A stretch of 64,000 nt of DNA. It comes from Mytilus galloprovincialis. Taxonomy: Eukaryota; Mollusca; Bivalvia; Mytilida; Mytilidae. Where the stretch lies: the NCBI RefSeq assembly GCF_965363235.1, contig NC_134846.1:59323121-59387120 (forward strand), read 5' to 3'. Position numbers and translations under genes: made by a program. The notes under the pieces were generated by a model. The model was not told where the DNA came from. It saw only the letters and a program-made list of their open reading frames with translations, and searched no databases. The number at the start of each line of letters is the position of its first letter. The first letter of the stretch is position 1. Shown here piece by piece: positions 11,526 to 22,600 of the stretch.

Positions 11526-12695
11526 CTAACTTCCGTGTACATGTTGATCAGGGGGTGCACCACGGGGTGGGGGCTCATACGGCTGGCCATCGACAATGAG
11601 TTGATCATACACAATTTTAGCGTTTCTACGGGCCCTTTGGAACTCTTTTAACTTCGGTACTAATGCCCGTCTACGATCATTAATTTCAGCGGGGTACTGC
11701 TGCTGGACTGAATAACGTGACTTATGCCTTAGTTTTGCTGGGACGACTCGAATCACACGTTGGTGGTCATCGTATTTTGAAAATTTCGCTATAATATTTC
11801 TCGGTTTTCCGTCATTTCTTGGTCTGAGTCTATGAACATTCTGAAAGGAAATTGTGTTGGCGTCTCGGATTTCAAGTTCAGTTTCGATAAAGTTTTTTAT
11901 TACACTTTCAGTATCTTCTTTGGATTCATTTTCCTGCTCAGTTATACCACTAAAAATTAAATTATACTTCATTGAATGTGTTTGGAGCCTTAGAAATTGT
12001 TCTTTAAGTTCAAAGTTTTCATTTTCAAGATACGTGTTGACTTGTTCCATTGACTTTACTCGATCTTCTATGATGTAATGATGATTTTCTTCTTTTGCCA
12101 ACGTATGTGCTTGTTGTTCTTGTGTTGCTTTAATGTTAGTTATTTCAATTTTCATATCTGTCATGTTTTTTTCAAATATTTGGAGTTTTTTGCTGATATC
12201 CTCCAATAAGTCAAGTTTTTGTAACTGTTGGTATATAACTATGTTAGAGTTGCTGACACTTTCTAGTTTTTGGTTCATAATACTCATGTTTGAAAACATC
12301 ATCTGTATTGCAACATTGGGGTCTGAATTAATTGGTAGGGTAGCAGTTGATATAGGTAGCCCTGAATTACAGGAAGATATCTGTGGACACGGCATTGGAG
12401 ACTGAGAGATGCGTTGAGGCTCATGCACCGGTGTACTTTGCAGAGGGTAAGGTGGTACCGGGGGTCTCTGAAATATTGATTTACTACAGTGCTGAGAATT
12501 AGGTTCTACAAATGAAACTGCAGCTGTGGGACTAATGTTTCCATGTAAAGATTCATGTGCTTCGGAAATAACTTGCGACAAGTCCATTGTTTTGTTTTGG
12601 TCTATTGTATTTGACGCCGCCATTTTTGTATTTGTTTTCTCCGGTGGGGTCAAACCTGTTTTAGATGAGTTGTTTCTTCGACGCTTTTTTCCCAT
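11526..12695 (-). CDS. LINE ORF1 protein (coiled-coil nucleic-acid-binding, L1-ORF1p-like)
   Basis: 389 aa from the ATG at 12693-12695; an in-frame TGA lies just upstream, so this is the first usable start. The N-terminus is basic (MGKKRRRNN), then Ser/Pro-rich (about residues 50-100, with PPVPPYPLQ). A long heptad-rich coiled coil follows (about 120-225), then an RRM-like stretch starting MKYNLIFSGI and a basic C-terminal domain with RLRPRND and a run of Arg/Lys. This is the layout of L1-type ORF1 proteins, which trimerise and coat the element's RNA. I see no zinc knuckle. The protein stops at TAG (11526-11528), which is in the same frame as ORF2. In LINEs of this kind ORF1p acts in the RNP with ORF2p; that role is family knowledge. 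Confidence 0.9.
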   Translation of the reverse strand: MGKKRRRNNSSKTGLTPPEKTNTKMAASNTIDQNKTMDLSQVISEAHESLHGNISPTAAVSFVEPNSQHCSKSIFQRPPVPPYPLQSTPVHEPQRISQSPMPCPQISSCNSGLPISTATLPINSDPNVAIQMMFSNMSIMNQKLESVSNSNIVIYQQLQKLDLLEDISKKLQIFEKNMTDMKIEITNIKATQEQQAHTLAKEENHHYIIEDRVKSMEQVNTYLENENFELKEQFLRLQTHSMKYNLIFSGITEQENESKEDTESVIKNFIETELEIRDANTISFQNVHRLRPRNDGKPRNIIAKFSKYDDHQRVIRVVPAKLRHKSRYSVQQQYPAEINDRRRALVPKLKEFQRARRNAKIVYDQLIVDGQPYEPPPRGAPPDQHVHGS

Positions 12696-12922
12696 TAAAC
12701 CAGTAAATATGTCCAATAATCAATTGGGAATACACCAAGCACAAAAATGTTAATATATCTCACTAATATCATGGTGAAATTATAATTTTCGTTCTCCCAC
12801 TACTGACGTGGACCCTGTCTATTCCGCCATTTTTTTTCTAAATAATTTGTAAATAATCAATTTGCTTTAGTCTAGAATTTTAGTATATTGAAGGACTTTT
12901 TGTCTTATTTTAAAAATATGCT

Positions 12923-13139
12923 TTAAGGTGGTAGACCTTGGTTCAGGGGGATAACTCTTTAAATCAGTTATGTGTTTGTTAAAGTCAAGTTTCATCAATG
13001 TTTTTTAAGCATTTACCTGAAACAGATTGGAAATAATCTATGTAACCTAGAAGCTTAGAATATATTTATGAAAATGGTTGACACAAACGTACTGATGATT
13101 TTAAGAGTTATTTCCCTTAACCTAGGTCTACCTCCTTAA
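12923..13139. mobile_element. TTAA-flanked miniature inverted-repeat element
   Basis: The left end TTAAGGTGGTAGACCTTGG and right end (complement) TTAAGGAGGTAGACCTAGG match over about 38 bp with few differences, and the inverted repeat continues into GATAACTCTT. TTAA at both borders fits target sites used by piggyBac and Kolobok elements. 217 bp, non-coding. It lies 90 bp beyond the LINE 5' end. Confidence 0.85.
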
Positions 13140-13149
13140 ATTGTAAAAA

Positions 13150-13228
13150 TATTCGAAGTAGCTCTTGCTGCGATATAGCTTTTTTTGTGCTAATGCGGCG
13201 TAAAGAAACCATTAATCAATCAATCATT
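13150..13228 (+). mobile_element. truncated SINE 3' end with AATC tail
   Basis: Contains CTGCGATATAGC, TTTTTGTGCTAATGCGGCG and then AATCAATCAATC. I recall this as the tail end of a bivalve tRNA-derived SINE. The tRNA-like head is missing here. Confidence 0.5.
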
Positions 13229-13357
13229 AAGCAATATAATTTTACTCTTTCATAGCAATGAATATCTCTCCCTATTGTGGTGGGAGAATATCCAAACCTT
13301 TAGTTTTTGTGTTTGCCATTTGTGTAGGTGAATACAAAGTATTTTCAATTTCATGAT

Positions 13358-13369
13358 TTTATTTTTATT
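13358..13369 (-). terminator. probable poly(A) signal of the SDR gene
   Basis: Reads AATAAAAATAAA on the - strand, about 275 bp beyond the SDR stop codon at 13643. Downstream T/G richness is weak, so the exact cleavage site is uncertain. Confidence 0.4.
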
Positions 13370-13642
13370 TGTACAAATATCTTCACAAAATTGTAAAAAC
13401 TTTGAAAAATTATAAAAAGAAGACATTCAGGCATTAGTAGAAATTTTTTAATAAATAAATACAATTACAAAATGTATAAATCACTATGAAACACAAATTA
13501 GGAAAAACTTTAAAATATAATTATTGAAAATTTTTAAAATATGACTATTGACAAGTTGGCCTTCATCATTGTGGCAAATGAAAAATAAAGTCCATGTCAT
13601 TTTTCTTAGGAGACAGATTGTCCTTTACACTAATGACTGTTA

Positions 13643-16600
13643 CTAGGCAGATTTTTCTTTTGGAAGTAACTTATCAGAACTGTAAGCTCTATCCACAATG
13701 AAATCTATGACACGTTCTGGTAAAACATTTCCAAGTCGAATCAAAAGCTGAAAGTATATATACAAAAAAAAGTATAAAAAGCACAATAACCAATTAGTAC
13801 CATAGAAAGCTATGGCATTCAAACAACAATTTTGTAAATTAAAAATAACAAACTATGACAAGAGCTGGCATATCAATTGAGAAAAATTCACAAACAGTTT
13901 TGAATTATTGCCATCATGAAGGATAAACCGAGGAATAATGTTAAAGTTTATTTTCTATTTCTTCTAAGATGGGAAATCACTACTAGGGTAATAGTAGAGA
14001 CTTGTTTAACATAAATTCCTGAACGGTTTCATTGTTTCTGTTTTATTGTGGTGTGTCATTGACATATACCCTATATCTTTTGAAATTCACATGTGCAACA
14101 AATTATCAGTGTTAGTAGAAATGGATAACAGAGAAACACAAATTAACTGCTACAAAATGTGAACTGACCTATAGTTGAAATCTTTTAAAATTTGTTAAAG
14201 CCATGAAAGGAATATGTCATATGACATCTATTTACCTACTTTTTGAAAATTTTATTGAAGGTGAGACAAAAAATATTTTTTCTACTGATTGACTTTGTTC
14301 TGTTTGTAGAAATATGTCATGATTTAAAGATAAAATTAAAATACATGTGCAACTTGATGTAATGGAAAGCAAAGGATCAGCACTTTTAATGTTGTTCTTT
14401 GTTCAAAGTCAATGTGATGTCTAAAAGTATGATGATAATTCAAATTAAAACAAGCAGTATATAGTTTTAGGCAAAAAGTACAATCATATGAACAGATGAA
14501 CAATGGGGATTCCTATTAATTTCGTGTTGCTCTATGTATCCAATTTTGTTTGGCCAATTAACTGGCGTTATTTTTGTTGTATTGTGTATTGTGCTTTATA
14601 CTTATATTTTAGATAAATTACTTCATATTTTGCTGTGTTACATATATTTGTTTTTTGTTCATAGGTTATGTATGCCCCCGATGTAGCAGAGGGGGCATTA
14701 AGGGGGCATTTAGTTTTACCCTTGTCTGTCTGTATGTGATATATGTACAAAAGTTAGTTTCCGTTCTCTAACTTTAGTTTGCCTCAAGGCTCAAACAAAT
14801 GTTATGAAACTTATACACAGTGCTAGCTTATTACCACTAAATACAGATCAGGTTTGAATTTTGGTGCGGTCACTATTACCGTTTTAGAGTTATGCCCCTT
14901 TACAAATGGAACCAGATGTTCCGCAGGGCGGAGCTTTATACAACCGCAGAGATTGAACCCTGAACAGTTGGGGCAAGTATGGACACAACATTCAAGCTGG
15001 ATTCAGCTCTAAATTTGGATTGTGATTAAATAGTTGACACAGCATAGGTTTCTGACACAGAATGAATGTAGTCTAATGAACTTAAAAACAAATTTTTGCC
15101 TTTGAGCAATCAACTATGCAGTTGAATATTAATCCTCTCAAAAAAATGTTTGAAGAAATTTTCTTTTTATTTATGAAATATGAAATGAGAAAAATTGAGC
15201 CCCCCCCCCCCTCAATTTTTTTTCACATCCCCCTTTCCCTTATTCCAAAACTGATCTCAATTCAAATTTCTAATGGAGTTTGCAACAATAACTACTCATT
15301 TAAATACATCATAAAATATTAAAATGTAAAAAAAGTGCTTGTTATCACTGAATGGTAAAGATTCTTTTAATTTATTAGTTGGTGGTAAAAGTGAATATAC
15401 ATTGTTTATTGTATAAAACAATGAATTAAGTTGATTCAACTACTATTCTGGACAAAGAAAGATAACTCCAATTTTCAAAGAATATTTCATAAAAACTGTT
15501 CTTGCTATTGCGCAATACTGTGCAATTGAAAATTTCTTGCTTTTGCACAATACTGTGCAATTGAAGATTTCTTGCTATTGCACAATACAGTGCAATTGAA
15601 AATTTCTTGCTATTGCACAATACTTTAAGATAATAATTTTGGACCCTGATTTGGATCAACTTGAAAACTGGGCCCATAATCAAAAATCTAAGTACATGTT
15701 TATATTCAGCATATCAAAGAACTCCAAGAAATCAGTTTTTGTTAAAATCAAGCTAAGTTTGGACCCTTTGGACCTTAATGTAGACCAATTTGAAAACAGG
15801 ACCAAAAATTAAGAATCTGAATACACGGTTAGATTTGGCATATCAAAGAACCCCAATAATTCATTTTTTGATGAAATCAAACAAAGTTTAATTTTGGCCG
15901 CTAATTCGTTGGGACCAAAACTCCCAAAATCAATAAAAACCTTCCTTTATTGGTCATAAACCTTGTGTTAAAATTTCATAGATTTCCATTAACTAATTCT
16001 AAAGTTATTGTGCAAAAACCAAGAAAAATGCTTATTTGGGACCTGTTTTTGGCCCCTAATTCCTAAACTGTTGGGACTAAAACTCCCAAAATCAATCCCA
16101 ACCTTCCTCTTGTGGTCATAGACCTTAAGTCTAATTTTCATAGATTTCTGTTTACTTATAATTAAGTTATTGTGCGAAAACCAAGAAAAATGCTTATTTG
16201 GGGCCCTTTTTGGCCCCTAATTCCGAAACTGTTGGGACCAAAACACCCAAAATAAATCCCAACCTTCCTTTTATGGTCATAAAGCTTGTGTTTAAATTTC
16301 ATAGATTTTACTTTTCCTAAAGTTAGAGTGTGAAAACCAAATGTCTTCGGATGACGATGACAACGATGACGACGACACCTACAAAGCCAACGTGATACCA
16401 ATATACGACCAAAAAATATTCAATTTTTGCGGTCGTATAAAAATTGCTATATTTTTCGTTGTTTGCCTCAGCCAAATGTTATGAAACTTATACACAATGC
16501 TTATTACTACAATATACAGATCAAGTTTGAATTTTGGTGCCGTCACTTTTAAACTTCTAGAGGAAAAATTGCTGAAATTTCAAAACTATCAATCAAGTAA

Positions 16601-19600
16601 AAAAAAAAATAAATTGAAGTTATCTTCCTTTGTCGGTAATAATAGATTCAATTTCACTACCAATTGCTGAATTTTTTCTTTTCTGTTCTCTTTACTTTAG
16701 TTTGTCTCAACTAAATTTAATGAAATGTATATATAATGCTTAATACCACTAAACTCAATTTAAGTTCAAATTTTGTCAGCTAAACTTTTACAGTTCTTGA
16801 GTTTATCCCCTTATAACGTTCTATGCTAGCGGAGGCATCATCCATCATCTGTATCCATATGGACCCATTCCCTATTTATTTTTCACATTAATTAGACAGT
16901 TAGTTTTCTGATTTGAATTGTTTCACATTTGTGATTTCCATGCCTTTTATAGCTGACTATGCAGTATGGGCTTTGCTCATTGTTAAAGGTTGTACGATGA
17001 CCTATAGATGATAGTTTATGTATCATGTGTTCTCTTGTGGAGGTCATTAAGCATTGGCAATCATACCACATCTTCATTATTATATAATGTATATCTGACT
17101 CACATTGTCTTGATCTACAAGGCTACTACTTCCATCAACAAGGTATCGTTGTTTTGGGTTTTGAGATATAACCGACATTTCTATAGTATCGACAACTGCT
17201 GCTATAGAGTTACTGGACTTGGATGAATAGTCTGCTATGGATTTGATCATTCCGTCAACATATGTTCTACCATACGTCTGTTTCACCTCTTGTGGACTTC
17301 TCTGCCACATCTTTTCTAATTCAGTCTCATAGGTTGGTAGCTGTAATTCAAAAATATTACATGATTAAGAAGTGACTTTTTCACATTTTGACAATAAATT
17401 CAATTATCCTAAAGTTTATAATATTGTACTATGCTGTTATATGGAAACCCATACAATATATCTCTTTTCTTAGCAAGGAATAAGGAATTTCTTACTACAA
17501 GAAAAATGAAGAAAACAAATTTTGTATTGTAATATAAAAAAGAAGATGTGGTATGATTGCCAATGAGACAACTATCCACAAAAGACCAAAATGACACAGA
17601 CATTAACAACTATAGGTCCCTGTACGGCCTTCAACAATAAGCAAAGCCCATACCGCATAGTCAGCTATAAAAGGCCCCGATAAGACAATGTAAAACAATT
17701 CAAACTAAAAAACTAACAGCCTTATTTATGTAAAAAAAATGAACGAAAAACAAATATGTAACACATAAACAAACGACAACCACTGAATTACAGGCTCCTG
17801 ACTTGGGACAGGCACATACATAAATAATGTGGCGGGGTTAAACATGTTAGCGGGATCCCAACCCTCCCCCTAACCTGGGACAGTGGTATAACAGTACAAC
17901 ATAAGAACGAACTATCAAAAATCAGTTGAAAAAGGCTTAACTCATCAGATGGACAAAAATACAAGTGGATGTGACCCGGTACTTATACATCCTGACACCA
18001 AAAGACACAATGAACAGATCTGAGAGTACTCGCAGTTATCTGACAGCTACTTCAAAGCCACTAACAACTAATAAAAAAATCATGCAACTAAGACTAATCT
18101 ATCAATCCGTACACATCCAACATCCAATGGATTTAGTGTAAAGACGTCATAAACAGTTAGAGAAAAACATGACCTTGTGCAATGCCAAGTTACAGGTATC
18201 GACAGATTGTAGATCCATGAATATGTATATGCATATAACATACAAGTAATATTTAGTTAGCTTTTAATTTACTGATAACAAAATCAATAATTATACCAAT
18301 AAAAACAATATTCAAGTTTACATGGATCATTTCTAAATTTCAGGGCACGGTTAACAACATTTCTGTAAAAATGGGGATGTGCTATCCCGTTTGAAATAAG
18401 TTTTCTACAGGTACAACCAAACTTCAAAACCAAATCTTTATATCTATGGAAAAATTTAGTAAAAGTTTTAAGTAATTTATGGTAACGATATCCCTGGTTT
18501 AATAATTTACCAGTAATACATAGGTTGCGTTCGTTAAATCAAAAACGTCACAACAGACACGGGCATAGTGAACAAGTTGTGAAATATAAACACCGTAAGA
18601 TGGTGCCAAAGGAACATCACCATCTAAAAATGGAAAATTAACAATAGGGAACGAAAAATCATCTCTTTTGTCGTAAATTTTAGTGTGGAGTTTCTGTTTA
18701 AAACCGAAATATCTAAATCCAGGAAAGGACAGTTATTACCAAAAAAATTTATTTAAAGTAAGTTCTTAGGGGTAAATTTCCGCAGTATATTGAGAAAATT
18801 CTTGATTATTTAATGAAAAAATATCATCAAGATAACGGTAAGTGTTGTTGAATTTATCAATTAAATGAAATTTCGACGGGTCTTTACTGAGTTTAGTCAT
18901 GAACTGTGATTCGTAACAGTACAAAAACAAGTCTGCTATTAAAGGGGCACAATTAGTGCCCATGGGGATACCTACCTGTCGATAAACTTTGTTGCCGAAA
19001 TGTACATAAATATTATCAAGGAGAAAATTAACAGCTTCAATCATCTCATCACACCTCCAGTAAGTATATCTAGCATATTTACCTTTCTCATTAGAGAAGA
19101 AGGCTTTAAATGAGTAGCAGCAAATATATCTACATTCAGCTTTACCAAACGACCATTTAATTAAATAGGAAAACTTTTCTTTAATAAGATAGTGTGGAAG
19201 TGTAGTGTAAAGAGTAGAAAAATCAAAACTATTAACAGCATCAAAAGGACCATCAAGAGCACATAATTTATCTAAAACATCCAAAGAACTTTTTACACTC
19301 AAAAAATGGTTTATACCACTATGTTCATATATTTTATTACAATAGTTTATGATAAGCTCTTTAATAGTAGTTAAATCTTGTTCTTATATGTAAATAAATA
19401 CATACTAAAGGGAATGCCTATATCTATCCAAAATATGCTTAAAGTCATATACCTGCTTTTTTATACATATTTTGTGTTCTTTCTGGAAGGCATTATTGCA
19501 GGCCCGTTTTTTTGTACTTGCATGAAAGTTGCTATTTCCTAGCATAAAGTAAAACAAGAATATGATGCCCTGTTCACACTATTTCAATGCCAAATTCAGT

Positions 19601-22600
19601 GAACTGTGAATCAGGATCATATACATAGTTTAGCATATTTCATAAAAAGTTCACAACATAATGAACATATGTACTCATTTTCATGTTTATGTGACCACTA
19701 CTTCATGGTAAAATAACATTACTTAAATCTTTAATCTGGTAAGGGACAGTCCGACAGATCAGAAAGCATTATGGTCCCCTACTTTTCTAGAACAGAATAA
19801 ATTAAAATAGAAAAGAATACAGGATAAAGTAATTACAAGTTATACTGAAACATGGATGCAAAATTGAAAATGTTCAATTCTACATAATAGAGGATTTGCC
19901 TTTGAATTTCAATTAATTCAGATAAATTTGATATGCAAAATTTTCCTTCATTGAGCAATGTACAAACCTTATTTTTGCTTAGCATGGCAGTGGATCCAGT
20001 AAAATTACCAGGTTCTACAGTTATCACTTTCACACCAAATTTCTTCATCTCCATTCTGAGTGCGTCTGTAAATCCTTCTTGTCCATATTTGGTCATACAG
20101 AATGCTGAATTACTGGGTATACCTATTCTTCCTTTATTACTGGTTACATTTACTATTCTACCTTTAAAAACATAAAAGATGTATACATGTATAAACAATT
20201 CATATATCAATTGTATACCATTCTGGTTTTAATGTAGTGTAGTCATATGTCTCTATAGACAAGTTTATATGCTGGTTCCCTTTAAATTTAAAACACTGAT
20301 TTGAATTTAGAAATGTCCTTCTGTAATGACAGAGACATATAATACAAAATAGTATATGTCTCTGGTAATGACCTTTCTTCTGAGATTAAAAGTATGATTT
20401 TGTCTTGCTTTACAAGAAAATAATAAAGTTGAAAAAGTCTAATGACAGATTTTGACAACAAACATGCATTATTGGGTTATTTCTATTAATAAACTTTAAA
20501 GTAGTATTCATGAATCTAGATTAATCTAACCAAACTGTTGTTTATCCATATTAGAATAAATCTAACCTGTCATACTATATTGATAGATTAATCTAACCAA
20601 ACTGTTGTATATCCATATTAGAATAGATCTAACCTGTCATACTATATTGATAGCAAACAAACGTATTTGTGTTCTTGGGTTGCTGTCTCATTGTCAAAAC
20701 TCACTATTAGTTATCTCCCTTCTATTCATACATTATATACCTCTATATTATAAAAAAAACCAACATATTATTATATATTTGTATATTACCTTTGGATTTT
20801 CTAATTAATGGTATAAATTTCTTTGTAACTCTGACTAGACCAAATAAATTAACTTCTGCAAGGCGTCTATATTCATCTAGGGGAGAGAACTCTATATCTC
20901 CAACACCATACACAGCAGCATTGTTTATCAAGGCCCATAATCCTGTTAAAATGCAGATTCCTCAAAATATACATCAGTCTGTATACAATACAAAAGATTG
21001 CACTATAATATACAACAAATTGTAGAAAAATTTGTAAGGGTTCTGCGGAACCAAGTGTCTTGCCTACGTTTGCTTTTAATCGCAGGCTCAACAAAAATGA
21101 GGAAAAAATTAATAAAATAATCCCCTCGATACTATCTTCACATTGAAAGAAGCTTCTGTCCAAGTTTGGTAAAAATCCAGGATAGTTTATGAATCTAATA
21201 AATGTTTTAAAATCTTTATCTGCAGACTGTATGTAATGATAACTGGAAGAAAAACTAAGTCCATTCTTAAATAAAACATGAAAACAGGTACAAAATTTTA
21301 AGGAAATTTCCTTCTAGATACTAGCTTTTGATCACAAATAAGCTTCTGTCCAAGTTTGGTACAAATCAAGGCTAGTTTGAGAAAGTTATTAAAATTTCAA
21401 AAACTTTAATAACAGAGTGAATGTAGAAAAACTAAGTCCATTTATAAGTAAAATACGGAAAAACAGGATTTTTTTCACAAAATTTACTTCTGGATACTAT
21501 CTTATGATCATAAAAAAGCTTCTGTCCAAGTTTGGTAGAAACCCAGGCCAGTTTAAGGAGGTTATTAAAATTTAAAAAACTTTAACCACAGAGTGCAGTC
21601 TGCACGGTTAGCCACTAGTCCGATGCCCCAGACTAGTAAAATTTCATTCGGACTAGTAAGTTTTTGCAAAACTTTGTCTGGCCAAATAAGAAAAATGTCA
21701 GAATATTGGTCTTCGGACTAGTAGTTGAAAAAGTTTTTGGTGCAGACTGAGAGTGAATGTAATGTTTGGAATGTTTCCTGGCAGAAAAACTATGTCCATT
21801 TATAAGTAAAATACGGAAAAACAGGAATCTTTAACTACAGAGTGAATATTTGTGGCCACCACTGTGGCGGCCACCACTGCCGCCGCCAACACCGACAGAA
21901 TTTAGGATCGCTATGTCTCGCTTTTTTGACAAAAGTCAAAGGCTCAACAAAAATATATATTCTTTATAAAGCACAAAGGTGTCAGTATTCACCTCAAAAA
22001 CTAACAAAACCTTTGAATAGACTTATTAAGAAGGGATATAGTTACGATACTGTTGTCAGGTCATTAAAGATTGCATATTTTAGCGTTAATATTGATTCAC
22101 TTATAGGGTCTTTGCATCGAAACTAAATACATTTATTCAAAAACCAGTTGTTGGCATGACACGGGTTATGTTCTTCTCATATATGTTATGATGGTATGAT
22201 ACTAAACCCCTAATGGGAAGGATTGTGCCTGATGTTCATATGATGAAATCATAATCTTTCAGTCAGTTTAATTGAAGTCTGGAGCTGGCATGTCAGTTAA
22301 CTGCTAGTAGTCTGTTGTTATTTATGTATTATTGTCATTTTGTTTATTTTCTTTGGTTACATCTTCTGACATCAGACTCTGACTTCTCTTGAACTGAATT
22401 TTAATGTGCGTATTGTTATGCGTTTACTTTTCTACATTGGCTAGAGGTATAGGGGAGGGTTGAGATCTCACAAACATGTTTAACCCCGCCGCATTTTTGC
22501 GCCTGTCCCAAGTCAGGAGCCTCTGGCCTTTGTTAGTCTTGTATTATTTTAATTTTAGTTTCTTGTGTACAATTTGGAAATTAGTATGGCGTTCATTATC

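Larger units (their letters stand above)
7855..12832 (-). mobile_element. near full-length LINE (APE-type non-LTR retrotransposon)
   Basis: A 5.0-kb unit on the - strand: short 5' leader from about 12832 (starting near ATGGCGGAATAGACAGGGTC), ORF1 (coiled coil plus RNA-binding region), ORF2 (endonuclease, reverse transcriptase, C-terminal CCHC motif), a 150-bp 3' UTR and a tail ending in AATTGAATTGAAATAAA near 7862. Both frames are open end to end apart from the one stop between them, so the copy is young. The L1-like ORF1 goes with an RT that looks nearer to the I/Jockey/CR1 side, so I do not assign a clade. I could not find a convincing target-site duplication, and both outer ends are approximate. 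Confidence 0.95.

Noticed and set aside
7855-12832. Target-site duplication for the LINE
   Set aside because: The flanks near 7860 and 12832 share only short A/T runs; no convincing duplication was found by eye.
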